DNA of 64,000 nucleotides. Source: Rhodospirillales bacterium. GTDB lineage: Bacteria; Pseudomonadota; Alphaproteobacteria; Rhodospirillales; GLO-3. Shown in pieces: positions 1 to 8,445 of this stretch (position 1 is its first letter; every line of letters starts with the position of its first letter). Under the pieces are notes generated by a model that worked only from the letters and a program-made list of their open reading frames with translations, made no database searches and was not told the origin of the DNA. The stretch covers positions 1-64,000 of the forward strand of contig PIVK01000005.1 in the NCBI GenBank assembly GCA_003354135.1, written 5' to 3'. The position numbers and the translations under genes were made by a program.

Positions 1-1136
1 CGCTTCTCGAACAGATCGCCGCGCCGATAGGCTGCTTCGACCTTGTTCTCGATGGCATGGGCCAGCGCCATTTCGGCCACGTCACGCGGGAAGCTCGACG
101 CTTCACCGGACCAATCGCGGAAGCTTGAACGGAAACCGTGCGGCACGTAGTTGCCACGCGAACCGTTGACGCCATACCCCAGGCCGCGCATCAGTTGAAG
201 CAAGGCCATGTTCGACAAGGGCCGCCCATGGTGCGCGCCGGTAAATAGGTAAGGGTTGCCTTCAATGCGCGGCTGGGCCTCCAGGACGGCCAGGGCCGTA
301 TCAGGCAGCGGCACCCTGTGCTCCCGTTTGGTTTTCGTCCTTATGGCTGGAATGGTCCAGACGGCGGCATCCAGGTCGATTTCCTGCCACTGCGCTTGCA
401 ATACCTCGCTGGTGCGTGTGGCGGTCAGGATCAGGAAGCGTAACGCAAGAGCCGACAAACTATCGTTGGATGCCAGCTCGACCATGAAAGCGGGGACCGC
501 TGTGAACGGCATTGCAGGGTGGTGGGTGGCTTTCTTCACCCGTGAGGGCTTTGGTAGCAACTTGTCCAGATGACCACGCCAGCGGGCTGGATTCTGGTTG
601 TCGCGGTATCTGTGGGCCGCCGCGAAGTCCAGGATGTTTTCGATACGTCCTTGCACCCGTTTGGCCGTTTCGGTTTTCGTGGTCCAGATCGGAGAAAGGA
701 TTCTCAAAATGCTTTCAGTGTCGATAGCGTTAACCTGCTTCGACCCTATGACGGGTCTTGCGTAAGTCTTGATCGTACTCACCCACTGCCGCGCATGTTT
801 GGCATTCTTCCAACCATGCCGTTGTGCCCGGATGTATCGGGCTGCACATGAGGTGAAGGTGGGGATCTTCTCGGGTTCAACGCGGCGCGCTTCGATGGGG
901 TCAATGCCCTCCGCTGCCTGTCGTCTGCATGCAGAGGCCTTGGTGCGTGCATCCGCCAGCCCCACATCCGGATAGCTGCCGAGCCCCATTTCCCGGCGCT
1001 TGCCGTCGATGGTGAACCGCAACACCCATTTCTTAGCGCCCAACTTCGACGCCACCAAGCGGAGCCCCCCACCGTCCTCGTACTTGCCACAGCCAGCGGT
1101 CTCCACCCCACGCGGGCTGAGTTTGTGAATCGCCAT
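1..1136 (-). CDS. Tyrosine recombinase, P4-type prophage/island integrase (3' end outside window)
   Basis: Site-specific recombinase that would integrate and excise a genomic island or prophage. The reading frame is open from the ATG at 1136 to the left edge, giving about 378 residues. The N-terminus has the DUF4102 arm-binding look (YEDGGGLRLVASKLGAKKW, then LGSYPDVGLADAR), followed by a core-binding domain and a catalytic domain. Catalytic residues are visible: Arg in TATRTSEV, His and Arg in HGFRSSFRDW, and the late His in LAHAIENKVEAAYRR, where the Tyr is the probable nucleophile. Only a few C-terminal residues are missing compared with the usual ~400. The truncated amidase next door suggests that its element entered there. 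The element body must lie to the left. Confidence 0.9.
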   Translation of the reverse strand, partial: MAIHKLSPRGVETAGCGKYEDGGGLRLVASKLGAKKWVLRFTIDGKRREMGLGSYPDVGLADARTKASACRRQAAEGIDPIEARRVEPEKIPTFTSCAARYIRAQRHGWKNAKHARQWVSTIKTYARPVIGSKQVNAIDTESILRILSPIWTTKTETAKRVQGRIENILDFAAAHRYRDNQNPARWRGHLDKLLPKPSRVKKATHHPAMPFTAVPAFMVELASNDSLSALALRFLILTATRTSEVLQAQWQEIDLDAAVWTIPAIRTKTKREHRVPLPDTALAVLEAQPRIEGNPYLFTGAHHGRPLSNMALLQLMRGLGYGVNGSRGNYVPHGFRSSFRDWSGEASSFPRDVAEMALAHAIENKVEAAYRRGDLFEK

Positions 1137-1285
1137 GCCCAATCCCCCTTATTTCCGCTAATTCCAAATAGGGTCCCCCAAACGGTCCCCCAATCAAATC
1201 GGATTATAACAGATGTCCCAGGAAGTGATAGGACGGAAAACGGCTAATTATATGGGAAAAAAGGGCGTTTATGGATATCGTTAAA
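1137..1285. other. Integrase upstream region / probable island junction
   Basis: No gene is seen in these 149 bases. Two similar G/C blocks, GGGTCCCCCA and CGGTCCCCCA, lie at about 1171-1193, just upstream of the integrase start. The segment lies between an integrase and an amidase cut in mid-domain, so it probably holds one end of the integrated element (an attR/attL candidate). The exact crossover cannot be placed without the other end. Confidence 0.4.
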
Positions 1286-1780
1286 TCATACATTGGCGGA
1301 GACGGCTGCCGCCGAGCCGCTCGACGACCCTCCCGGAGTATGCTTGGGATTGTGGGGATTGCGGGTCTTGCCGGGCGACATGACGGCCATCTCGGTCGTT
1401 ACCGTCTTGCCCATTATGACGGCACCCGCCTCGCGCAACAGCGAAACCACTGTCGCGTCCTCACCGGGAGTACGGCCACTGTATATCGCAGTGCCGTGTT
1501 CGGTCGGATAATCCTGGGTATCGATGATGTCCTTAATCCCCACGGGAACGCCATGCAGCGGTCCGATCGACCGCCGCCCGGCGCGGTGTTTGTCCAGGGT
1601 CCGGGCCTGCTCTCTTGCATGATCGGGATCAAGATGGGCCCACGCCCCAATCTCATCCTCGCGTTCGGCAATCCGCTCCAGACAGGACTCGACCAGTTCC
1701 TCGGAAGTTAATGCCCCCTCGCGGACAGCCTTGGCGGCGCTGGTCGCATTAAGTAGGCATGGGGCCGATATCTCCGCCAT
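1286..1780 (-). pseudogene. Amidase (amidase signature family), truncated to N-terminal third
   Basis: N-terminal 164 residues of an amidase-signature enzyme (GatA/AtzF-like), which hydrolyses amide bonds with a Ser-cisSer-Lys triad. The catalytic Lys region GVPVGIKDIIDT and the signature GGSSSGSAAAVSA are both present. The frame then reads AsnVal and stops, while intact relatives have about 450-500 residues. The start ATG at 1780 lies 7 bases after the dctM stop, so it was the last gene of the TRAP operon and probably acted on the imported compound. The break falls exactly where the integrase flank begins, so I read it as disrupted by the element. It is unlikely to be active because the substrate-binding C-terminal part is missing. 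Confidence 0.85.
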
Positions 1781-1787
1781 CCGGAAC

Positions 1788-3146
1788 TCAACCGGGAACC
1801 TTGCCGAAAAGATAATCAGGCAGCCAGAGAGCGACCTCGGGGAAATTATACATCACGATCATGGCGAATATCACGATCAGAAGGTAAGGCATAATACCGC
1901 GGAAAATATCCAATAGTTCTATGCTTTTCGGTGCCACGCCCTTCAGGTAATAGGCGGCCATGGCCATCGGGGGCGTCAGGAAGGAGGTTTGCAGGTTTAA
2001 TGCGACCAGGATGCCGAAGAACAGTGGGTTAACGGAAAAATTATCGAGCATCGGAAGAAAGATCGGAACAAAGATGATGATGATTTCGGTCCATTCCAGG
2101 GGCCACCCAAGCAGAAAAATTATGGCCTGAGCAAGGATAAGGAACTGGACGGTGCTGAGGTCCATGCCAAGCACCCAATCCTTTATGAGGTCATGACCTC
2201 CCAGATAGGAAAAAACCGAGGCAAAGGTCCAAGAGCCGACGAAAAGCCAACAGACCATGGCCGAGGTTTTGGCGGTTAGAAAGACGGCTTCCCTCAGCTT
2301 GTCCCAAGACAGCGAACGGTAGATGGCGCCCAAAATCAAACCGCCGAAAGCACCGACACCGGCCGCTTCGGCGGGAGTGGCGAGGCCGAGCAAAATAGCT
2401 CCCAATACGCTCATAATGAGAGCGGCAAGAGGGACAAAGGACGTCAAAAGCTCATAAACAATCCGTTGGAAGGAGGGAATATCCTCTTTGCACGGTTGGG
2501 GGGCCAAGGACGGATTGAAGTAGGCTCGACCGACGACATAGGCCATATACATGCCGGCCAACATCATCCCCGGAAACAAGGCCGCAGCATAGAGCCTGAG
2601 CGGCGAAATTTCGGCAATCGCAGAGTAGACGATCAGCATGATAGAGGGCGGGATAAGGATACCAAGACAGCCGCCTGCGCAGATTACACCCGAGGCAAAC
2701 TTCGGCTCGTAGCCCGCCTTGAGCATGGCAGGAAGAGCCAACATTCCCATCAGGGTGACGACTGCACCGACAATGCCGGAAGCCGTCGCGAAAACAGCAC
2801 AAGTGGCCAACGCCGCAACGGCCATCGAGCCCGGAAGATTTCGGGCTGCGAGTTGAATCGAGAAGAACAGCCGGTCAACGATATTCGCTCGCTCTACAAC
2901 GTACCCCATAAACAAGAATAGCGGCACGGCGACGAGAACGTCATTCGACATCACGGAGAACGTATTTTGGACGAAAAGATCGAAAATCCTGTTGTCGAAT
3001 ACCGTTTGCATACGGAGTTCGTCGTAATAGGCGTAATAGCCAAACCCCAACCCCATGGCGACCAGAGTGAAGGCAATGGGGAACCCCAGCAAGACCACGA
3101 AAATAAACAGCCCAAGCATCATGATTGCAATTTGCGGATCGGTCAT
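1788..3146 (-). CDS. dctM: TRAP transporter large permease subunit (DctM)
   Basis: Large membrane subunit of a tripartite ATP-independent periplasmic transporter, which couples Na+ or H+ gradients to organic acid uptake. The 452-residue length suits a fused or slightly long DctM (usually ~430). It is hydrophobic throughout with a dozen or so predicted membrane segments, for example near residues 7-30, 90-115 and 420-440, and has conserved stretches such as SGSMAVAA-like NLPGSMAVAALA and GGCLGILIPPSIMLIVYS. Its start overlaps the dctQ stop by 4 bases (ATGA), showing translational coupling. Order is dctP, dctQ, dctM, amidase, all on the minus strand. Confidence 0.93.
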   Translation of the reverse strand: MTDPQIAIMMLGLFIFVVLLGFPIAFTLVAMGLGFGYYAYYDELRMQTVFDNRIFDLFVQNTFSVMSNDVLVAVPLFLFMGYVVERANIVDRLFFSIQLAARNLPGSMAVAALATCAVFATASGIVGAVVTLMGMLALPAMLKAGYEPKFASGVICAGGCLGILIPPSIMLIVYSAIAEISPLRLYAAALFPGMMLAGMYMAYVVGRAYFNPSLAPQPCKEDIPSFQRIVYELLTSFVPLAALIMSVLGAILLGLATPAEAAGVGAFGGLILGAIYRSLSWDKLREAVFLTAKTSAMVCWLFVGSWTFASVFSYLGGHDLIKDWVLGMDLSTVQFLILAQAIIFLLGWPLEWTEIIIIFVPIFLPMLDNFSVNPLFFGILVALNLQTSFLTPPMAMAAYYLKGVAPKSIELLDIFRGIMPYLLIVIFAMIVMYNFPEVALWLPDYLFGKVPG

Positions 3147-3748
3147 TTTTCGGCTTCCATCCCGTTCTTGGGTTCGAAGTCGTCTTTGTCCTCCTGGCGA
3201 TGCAGAAGCATGGTTTCCGCTTCCTGGACGTCATGCAGACGGGCCGGCCATTCGCCCGTCTTGATACATATTACGCAACGGGTTGCTTCAGCGAACCCTT
3301 GCAATAATATCAGCAGGCCGGAGACGGGGATCAGGGTCTTAAAAAAGTAAATCTGAATCCGTGACGGGCTCGACCAACTGACCTCTTTGTAGAACCAGGA
3401 ATCCGAGGCAAATCCGTAGCCGTAATACAGAAGGGCAAATGCGCCGGGGCCCAGAAACAGGACGTAAAGCACAAGATCGACCGAAGCCTGCACTTTCTTC
3501 GGCATTATCCGATAGACAACGTCGCCGCGCACATGGGCGCCCTGAGACAGTGCGTAAGCGCCGGACATCATGAATAGCGCACCATACATTTGCACGCTCA
3601 TATCGAAGGCCCAAACCGTTGGTGCGTTCAGGACGTAACGCATGAAAACTTCATAGCAGGTTGAGAAGGTAAGGATCAGGATGCACCACGCGAAAGCCTT
3701 TCCCATCCACGCGCTCAGGCTATCGATAAAGTGCAGTATCCTGGTCAT
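3143..3748 (-). CDS. dctQ: TRAP transporter small permease subunit (DctQ)
   Basis: Small four-helix membrane subunit that links the binding protein to DctM. I chose the ATG at 3748 (MTRILHFIDSLSAWMGK), giving 201 residues; a longer frame from 3808 adds 20 residues that look non-coding and lie close behind dctP. Hydrophobic segments fall near residues 18-38, 53-70, 95-115 and 140-160. The hydrophilic C-terminus (HRQEDKDDFEPKNGMEAEK) is longer than in many homologues. It overlaps dctM by 4 bases. Confidence 0.88.
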   Translation of the reverse strand: MTRILHFIDSLSAWMGKAFAWCILILTFSTCYEVFMRYVLNAPTVWAFDMSVQMYGALFMMSGAYALSQGAHVRGDVVYRIMPKKVQASVDLVLYVLFLGPGAFALLYYGYGFASDSWFYKEVSWSSPSRIQIYFFKTLIPVSGLLILLQGFAEATRCVICIKTGEWPARLHDVQEAETMLLHRQEDKDDFEPKNGMEAEK

Positions 3749-3831
3749 TTTCTTGCTGTAGGTTCGTGGGGAAAAGAAAGATGGGCCGGGGGATGACCCA
3801 CATGGCATCCCCCGGCCGGTTTCCTTAGGAA

Positions 3832-4959
3832 CTAGAGCTTACCGAAATAATGCTCGTATGCACCCTTGTAGTTCGGCGCATTATTGATTGAATATGCACC
3901 GTGGCGCTTGGCCCAGGCCTTTTGCGAGGCAATGACCTTTGCGAAGAACGGATCGACCTTGCTGATCCGTTCGATGACGGTGTCCCAAGCTTTGAGCTGG
4001 GCGTCCATGACACCGTCCGGCGTCCGGTAGACATTGACGCCGTAGTCCTTTTTCAGCCTGACCAAGTCTTGCGAATACCGTTCCATAGCCTTCCAGGCCA
4101 TGTCGGACGAGGATGCCTCTGACGCATACTCCAGAATAGCCTGCTGTTCCTTGGCCAGTGTGTCGAAAAGCGTCTTGTTGAAGATGATCTCGAAACACTC
4201 TTGGGACTGGTGGAAGCTGGCCAGATGGTAGTTCTTGGAGACGTCCTGCATGCCGAATTGCTTATCCGAGGTTGGATTATTGAACTCGGCGGCGTCAATT
4301 AAACCGCTCTTCATGGCCGGCTGGATTTCACCTCCCGGCAACTGAACAACCGACATTCCCATTTCCTGGAGAACGTCAGCGGCCAGACCGACGGTACGAT
4401 ACTTCAAGCCCTTCATTTGCTCGGGGTCGGTGATCTCCTCCTTAAACCAACCAAGCGGTTGGGCCGGCATTGGGCCGGAGAAAAAACCTACCACATTGAG
4501 CTTAAGTATATCGTGCATGAGCTCGTAGTAAAGCTCCTTGCCGCCGCCGTACTGAATCCACCCCATCATTTCGTTTGCAGACCAACCGAAGCACGGCCCT
4601 GTTCCGAACAATGATGCGACAGGACTCTTGGAATACCAATATGCCGTGACCAAGTGGGCGCCATCAATAACACCCTTGTGAACGGCAGTCTGCATTTCGG
4701 CTGTCTTGACAACTGCGCCGACGCCGAGAAGGTCAATTCTCAACTTTCCGCCCGACATCTTGTTTACGCGATTAATGTAATCCTGTGCGAACTCAAGGAA
4801 TATGCCTCCGCCCCAAGCCGCCTGGACCTTTAGAACGGTAGGCGCGGCCGTGGCAATATTAGGGGCGGTAAGAGCCGCACCACCAGCGGCGGCAACCAGT
4901 CCTCCTTTAAGGAACTTTCGGCGAGTTGCCTTGGTGGTTTTGAGAGTAGCCTTTGTCAT
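3832..4959 (-). CDS. dctP: TRAP transporter substrate-binding protein (DctP/TakP-like), Tat-exported
   Basis: Periplasmic solute-binding protein of the TRAP system. The N-terminus carries a twin-arginine signal (ATRRKFLKGGLVAAAGGAAL) with cleavage likely after the ATAA near residue 38. The mature domain has the DctP pattern: an AWGGG strand, then a central region (KGLKYRTVGLAADVLQEMG, LPGGEIQPAMKSGLIDAAE) in which the Arg of YRT is the residue that usually grips the substrate carboxylate. The LPGGEI and AAEFNNP stretches resemble 2-oxoacid binders such as TakP. The substrate is unknown; the adjoining amidase and hydroxyacid dehydrogenase remnants suggest an amide or hydroxy/oxo acid. It is first in its operon. 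Confidence 0.9.
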   Translation of the reverse strand: MTKATLKTTKATRRKFLKGGLVAAAGGAALTAPNIATAAPTVLKVQAAWGGGIFLEFAQDYINRVNKMSGGKLRIDLLGVGAVVKTAEMQTAVHKGVIDGAHLVTAYWYSKSPVASLFGTGPCFGWSANEMMGWIQYGGGKELYYELMHDILKLNVVGFFSGPMPAQPLGWFKEEITDPEQMKGLKYRTVGLAADVLQEMGMSVVQLPGGEIQPAMKSGLIDAAEFNNPTSDKQFGMQDVSKNYHLASFHQSQECFEIIFNKTLFDTLAKEQQAILEYASEASSSDMAWKAMERYSQDLVRLKKDYGVNVYRTPDGVMDAQLKAWDTVIERISKVDPFFAKVIASQKAWAKRHGAYSINNAPNYKGAYEHYFGKL

Positions 4960-5437
4960 GTTTCAATCCTCCCATAAAACTGCAATGCGAAAACTTTAAC
5001 CCGAGCCCAAAGGGCGCGGGGACAAGATTCAAAATACGTTACCGTCCAACGGCACGATCACTTTGGATAATAAGGCCGGCCTACAGACTGGAACGGGGCT
5101 TCGGCAACAGAGCAGGAACACCCCCAAAACGTTCGTCTCCCATTGGCTTGCTCAGCCTGCCGAACGCACTACCTGTCTGCAGCTTGCACCCGACTTGGGT
5201 CGGCGGTCGACCTCGAGCGGGGATTGTAGCACTACAGTCCCGGGGGCATCAATAAAGGGAATTGTACCTTCCGCGATAATCAAGTGAAGGCACCGCCTCC
5301 GATTGCACCGGCGGTCTTGCCTAATATGTTGTTGCGGAATGGCGGCCCCTTATGGGCGCGGCACAATATTATTGTGTGTAACTCAACACGTATCGCTGTC
5401 ACATCTTTCCGCCGATCTCCGATTCTACAACAGCCTC
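4960..5437. other. Intergenic region upstream of dctP
   Basis: About 480 bases with no convincing gene on either strand; the short open frames here lack ribosome sites and family features. It should hold the dctP promoter on the minus strand, but I could not pick a clear -35/-10 pair. It abuts the broken dehydrogenase at 5438, so part of it may be decayed coding DNA. Confidence 0.5.
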
Positions 5438-5691
5438 TCAGGCGACCCGATCCCTTGGCTCGCGGCCGGCAAAAATCGCATCCAGGTTGTCCAAAGCTCG
5501 AACCCCCATGGCAGTGCGGATTTCCCGGGCAGCGCTTCCAATACGAGGGCCTCGTCATCAATTATGGCGCCGCGCGCGGTGTTGACGACTATGGCACCGT
5601 CAGGCAAACGCGCGATGCGCTCCGCATTCAGCAACCCCCGGCTCCCGGGAATGCCCGTGTCATGTCCTCTCCCGGGGAAAAACCTTCGCAA
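5438..5691 (-). pseudogene. D-isomer specific 2-hydroxyacid dehydrogenase, internally deleted remnant
   Basis: Remnant of an NAD-dependent 2-hydroxyacid dehydrogenase. Reading from 5691, one frame gives the end of the NAD domain (GLLNAERIARLPDGAIVVNTARGAIIDDEAL). After about position 5525 the family pattern moves to another frame, EIRTAMGVRALDNLDAIFAG followed by REPRDRVA and a stop at 5438-5440, which is the normal C-terminal end of this family. Some 45-50 codons that should lie between the two pieces, including the catalytic His region, are missing, as is the whole N-terminal part. This is a deletion with a frame change, so it is not functional. The strand and position suggest it once belonged to the TRAP locus. 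Confidence 0.8.
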
Positions 5692-5765
5692 CGGTAGTGT
5701 AAAGTCGGCGATCGGGGTAGGATTAAGCGCGCATGCCCGTTTCAGGAGTCTGGACCCACCCCGCC

Positions 5766-6059
5766 ATGGTTGGAATCTTAAAGAGAGTCTTGTTCAATCT
5801 GTTCGTCGACAAGAAGGCCAAGGACTCCCTGCGCCGCCAAATCGAGACCAAACCCGGGGCCGAGAAACCGGAGCCCCAGGCCGACGCCGCGAGGAACCGC
5901 CCCATGACCCCGGAACGCCGGCGTTTGATTCGTGAAGCCCAGGAAATCCGGCGGGAGCAGTCCAAGGCCCTCGACGAGCTTAATCCCGAAGCCAAAGCCA
6001 AGCTCATGGCGATGGCGCTTCTGGCCATGACCGACGAGGGCCTGGGGGACGATGAATGA
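5766..6059 (+). CDS. Small conserved-looking hypothetical protein coupled to meaB
   Basis: About 97 residues from the ATG at 5766 (MVGILKRVLFNLFVDKKAKD); an in-frame ATG at 5733 would add 11 residues and has an AGGA nine bases upstream, so the start is uncertain. The N-terminus is a short amphipathic or hydrophobic helix, the middle is rich in Pro, Glu and Arg, and the C-terminal half is predicted helical (MTPERRRLIREAQEIRRE, then ELNPEAKAKLMAMALLAM). No known domain is recognised. The stop overlaps the meaB start by 4 bases (ATGA), so the two are translated together and it may assist MeaB or the methylmalonyl-CoA mutase complex; that is inference. Confidence 0.65.
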   Translation: MVGILKRVLFNLFVDKKAKDSLRRQIETKPGAEKPEPQADAARNRPMTPERRRLIREAQEIRREQSKALDELNPEAKAKLMAMALLAMTDEGLGDDE

Positions 6060-7033
6060 GCGACACCCAGGCCATGGCCCAGGCGATCCGGGACGGGGAT
6101 CGACGGGCCCTGGCGCGCGCCATTACGTTGGTCGAATCGACCCGTAACGACCATCGACGGCAAGCCGAGACTCTGCTGACGGAGCTTCTGCCCCATACGG
6201 GGGGTTCGATCCGCGTCGGCATCTCCGGGGTTCCGGGCGTAGGCAAGTCGACATTCATCGAGGCCCTGGGACTCCACGTCATCGACGAAGGCCACAAGCT
6301 GGCGGTGCTCGCCGTCGATCCGTCGAGCCCGCGGAGCGGCGGGTCGGTCCTCGGCGACAAGACACGGATGGTCGACCTGGCGCATTGCAACGACGCTTAT
6401 ATCCGGCCTTCGCCCTCCGGCGGTACGCTGGGCGGCGTCGCCCGGCGCACTCGGGACGCCTTGCTGATCTGCGAGACCGCCGGTTTCGACGTCGTCATCG
6501 TGGAAACGGTCGGCGTCGGCCAGTCGGAGACAGCGGTGGCGGACCTGGTCGACCTTTTCCTGCTGCTGCTGCCGCCGGCGGGAGGCGATGAATTGCAGGG
6601 CATCAAGAAGGGAATCGTTGAACTGGCCGATCTGTTGGTGGTCAACAAGGCGGACGGCGATTTGGCGGCGGCGGCGACCCGGGCACGGCGCGACTATACC
6701 AACGCCCTGCACCTGCTCAGGCCCGCCACCCCCGATTGGAACCCGCCGGTTCTTGAATGCTCGGCCCTAGAGCAGAGGGGTGTTACTGAGGTCTGGCAGG
6801 CGATCAAGGATCACCGCGAGGTTCTGGCATCCAAGGGAGCGCTCGCCGAGCGCCGGGCGGTCCAGGCCCGTGCCTGGATGTGGAGCGAGGTCAGTGAAAC
6901 CCTGCTTCAGAGCTTGCGGGGCCACGCTAAGGTCGGCAAGATGGTGTCCGGGCTCGAATCCGAGGTTGGTACCGGAAACATGATGCCCGCCGAGGCGGCT
7001 CGACGGATGCTTGCGGCTTTTCGTATGGATTGA
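6056..7033 (+). CDS. meaB: Methylmalonyl-CoA mutase-associated GTPase MeaB (ArgK family)
   Basis: G-protein chaperone that protects and gates cobalamin loading of methylmalonyl-CoA mutase. The 325-residue length is typical. Visible motifs are the Walker A GVPGVGKST at about residue 59, the family stretch GSVLGDKTRM (switch region), the DxxG-type ETVGVGQSE and the base-recognition NKADGD near residue 196. The C-terminal dimerisation arm is present. The mutase genes are not in this window. It is co-translated with the small upstream gene. Confidence 0.95.
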   Translation: MSDTQAMAQAIRDGDRRALARAITLVESTRNDHRRQAETLLTELLPHTGGSIRVGISGVPGVGKSTFIEALGLHVIDEGHKLAVLAVDPSSPRSGGSVLGDKTRMVDLAHCNDAYIRPSPSGGTLGGVARRTRDALLICETAGFDVVIVETVGVGQSETAVADLVDLFLLLLPPAGGDELQGIKKGIVELADLLVVNKADGDLAAAATRARRDYTNALHLLRPATPDWNPPVLECSALEQRGVTEVWQAIKDHREVLASKGALAERRAVQARAWMWSEVSETLLQSLRGHAKVGKMVSGLESEVGTGNMMPAEAARRMLAAFRMD

Positions 7034-7172
7034 CGACGATGGGACGATGCGCTAAGCACCGAAAGTTCAGCAAGGGAAAGAAAATATATCTTAACGCCTT
7101 CGCACCAGACTGAAACATAACCATGTTACAAATCGGCGGTGATATCCTGAAAGCAAAACGGGGACAAAATCA

Positions 7173-7691
7173 GTGACCTCCCAGCAGGAAGTTGAAAAGC
7201 TCAAAAGCGAACTCATGGGCCTGTTCCATTACATCAAACGGGTCCGCGAAGAGATAGCAGCCATCAGCCGCCCGGCTGAAAAGGATTATCATTTCAAAAG
7301 CATGGCGGATCAATTGGACGCCATCGTCGCCGCGACCGAAAAGGCCACCAACACCATCATGGCCACGGTGGAGAAAAACGGCGCGCTCATCGCCGACCTG
7401 CGCACACGGGTCGACGATCCGGTCCTCGACAAGCTGATCGAGAACTCCAACATCATCTTCGAGGCCTGCTCGTTCCAGGACATTACCGGCCAGCGCGTCA
7501 ACAAGGTGGTCAAGTCCATCAAGTACGTCGAAGAGCGTATCAGCTCCATCGTCACGGTTTGGGGCAAGGCCGCCTTGGAGGAAGTCGAGGTCATGGAGAA
7601 CAAGAAGACAGAGGACGAGAAGCTCATCCACGGGCCCCAGCACGAAGGCGAAGGCCTGGACCAATCCACCATCGACGCGCTGTTCGACTGA
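7173..7691 (+). CDS. CheZ-family protein phosphatase (first copy)
   Basis: CheZ-type protein of 172 residues starting at GTG 7173. CheZ dephosphorylates CheY-P, using an Asp and a Gln in a long helical hairpin. Here the motif is FQDITGQ at about residues 104-110, matching the catalytic Asp and Gln. A second conserved stretch is DQLDAIVAATEKATNTIM. The C-terminus ends in STIDALFD, like the CheY-binding tail of CheZ. It stands alone away from the other chemotaxis genes. A second paralogue is at 29518-30177. It may serve a different CheY, or act on motility in another way. Confidence 0.8.
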   Translation: MTSQQEVEKLKSELMGLFHYIKRVREEIAAISRPAEKDYHFKSMADQLDAIVAATEKATNTIMATVEKNGALIADLRTRVDDPVLDKLIENSNIIFEACSFQDITGQRVNKVVKSIKYVEERISSIVTVWGKAALEEVEVMENKKTEDEKLIHGPQHEGEGLDQSTIDALFD

Positions 7692-7696
7692 TGTCT

Positions 7697-7740
7697 CCGG
7701 CCTGTTTCTGTCTTTAACCCGGCCTGTTTCTGTCTTTAAC
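7697..7740. repeat. Perfect 22-bp tandem duplication between cheZ-like gene and PPIase gene
   Basis: The unit CCGGCCTGTTTCTG... ending in TCTTTAAC occurs twice back to back (7697-7718 and 7719-7740) with no mismatch. It lies between the stop at 7691 and the PPIase start at 7798. It is either a recent slippage event or a duplicated regulatory site. Confidence 0.9.
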
Positions 7741-7797
7741 GATGTGCTAGGCTCGCGCATTCCTGCGAACTCTCCACTCGTTGCCGAGGAAACACCC

Positions 7798-8349
7798 ATG
7801 CTGCGCATCTTTTCCTTCGCTCTCACTTTCTTTCTAGGAGTACTCCTCATGACCAGCAAAACCGAAGCTGGCGATCCCGAAAACACCCTCCACCTCGACT
7901 TGGAATATGGCCGTGTCGTCATCGAGATGCGTCCTGATCTGGCACCCAAACACGTCCAGCGGATCAAAGAGCTGGTTCGCCAGGGATTCTACGACGGACT
8001 GCTGTTCCACCGCGTCATCACCGGTTTCATGGCCCAGACCGGCGACCCGCTCGGCACCGGGGTCGGAGGGTCCGGCGTCAATCTGCCGGCCGAGTTCTCT
8101 GACGCCCAGCACGTGCGCGGGACAGTCTCCATGGCCCGCTCGTCGAACCCCAACAGCGCAGATTCCCAATTCTTCATTTGCTTTGCCCCGGCCCCGTCCC
8201 TGGACGGTAAGTACACGGTCTGGGGCCGAGTGGTGAAGGGCATGGCCTACGTCGGCAAGATCAAGCGGGGCGACCCGGCGGCCAACGGCACGGTCATCGA
8301 TCCCGACCGCATCGTGCGCATGCAGGTCGCGGCAGACGCGAAAGACTGA
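7798..8349 (+). CDS. Peptidyl-prolyl cis-trans isomerase, cyclophilin type, exported
   Basis: Cyclophilin that isomerises X-Pro bonds, probably in the periplasm. I chose the ATG at 7798 because GAGGAAA lies 6 bases upstream and the protein then begins with a signal peptide (MLRIFSFALTFFLGVLLM, cleavage near SKTEAG). The frame upstream to 7744 runs through the tandem repeat. Cyclophilin residues are clear: FHRVITGFMAQTGDPLGTG, the SMARSSNPNSADSQFFICF stretch and LDGKYTVWGRVVKGM. At 183 residues it is a single-domain PpiA/PpiB type. Confidence 0.93.
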   Translation: MLRIFSFALTFFLGVLLMTSKTEAGDPENTLHLDLEYGRVVIEMRPDLAPKHVQRIKELVRQGFYDGLLFHRVITGFMAQTGDPLGTGVGGSGVNLPAEFSDAQHVRGTVSMARSSNPNSADSQFFICFAPAPSLDGKYTVWGRVVKGMAYVGKIKRGDPAANGTVIDPDRIVRMQVAADAKD

Positions 8350-8445
8350 CGTTCATCCCCAATTCGAACCGTTTCCGGCCGGCGGCGAGTCTTTGTTCCG
8401 CGAACCGAAAAGACGGCGCCGTTCTCTTTGGAGCCTCTTCCGGGC

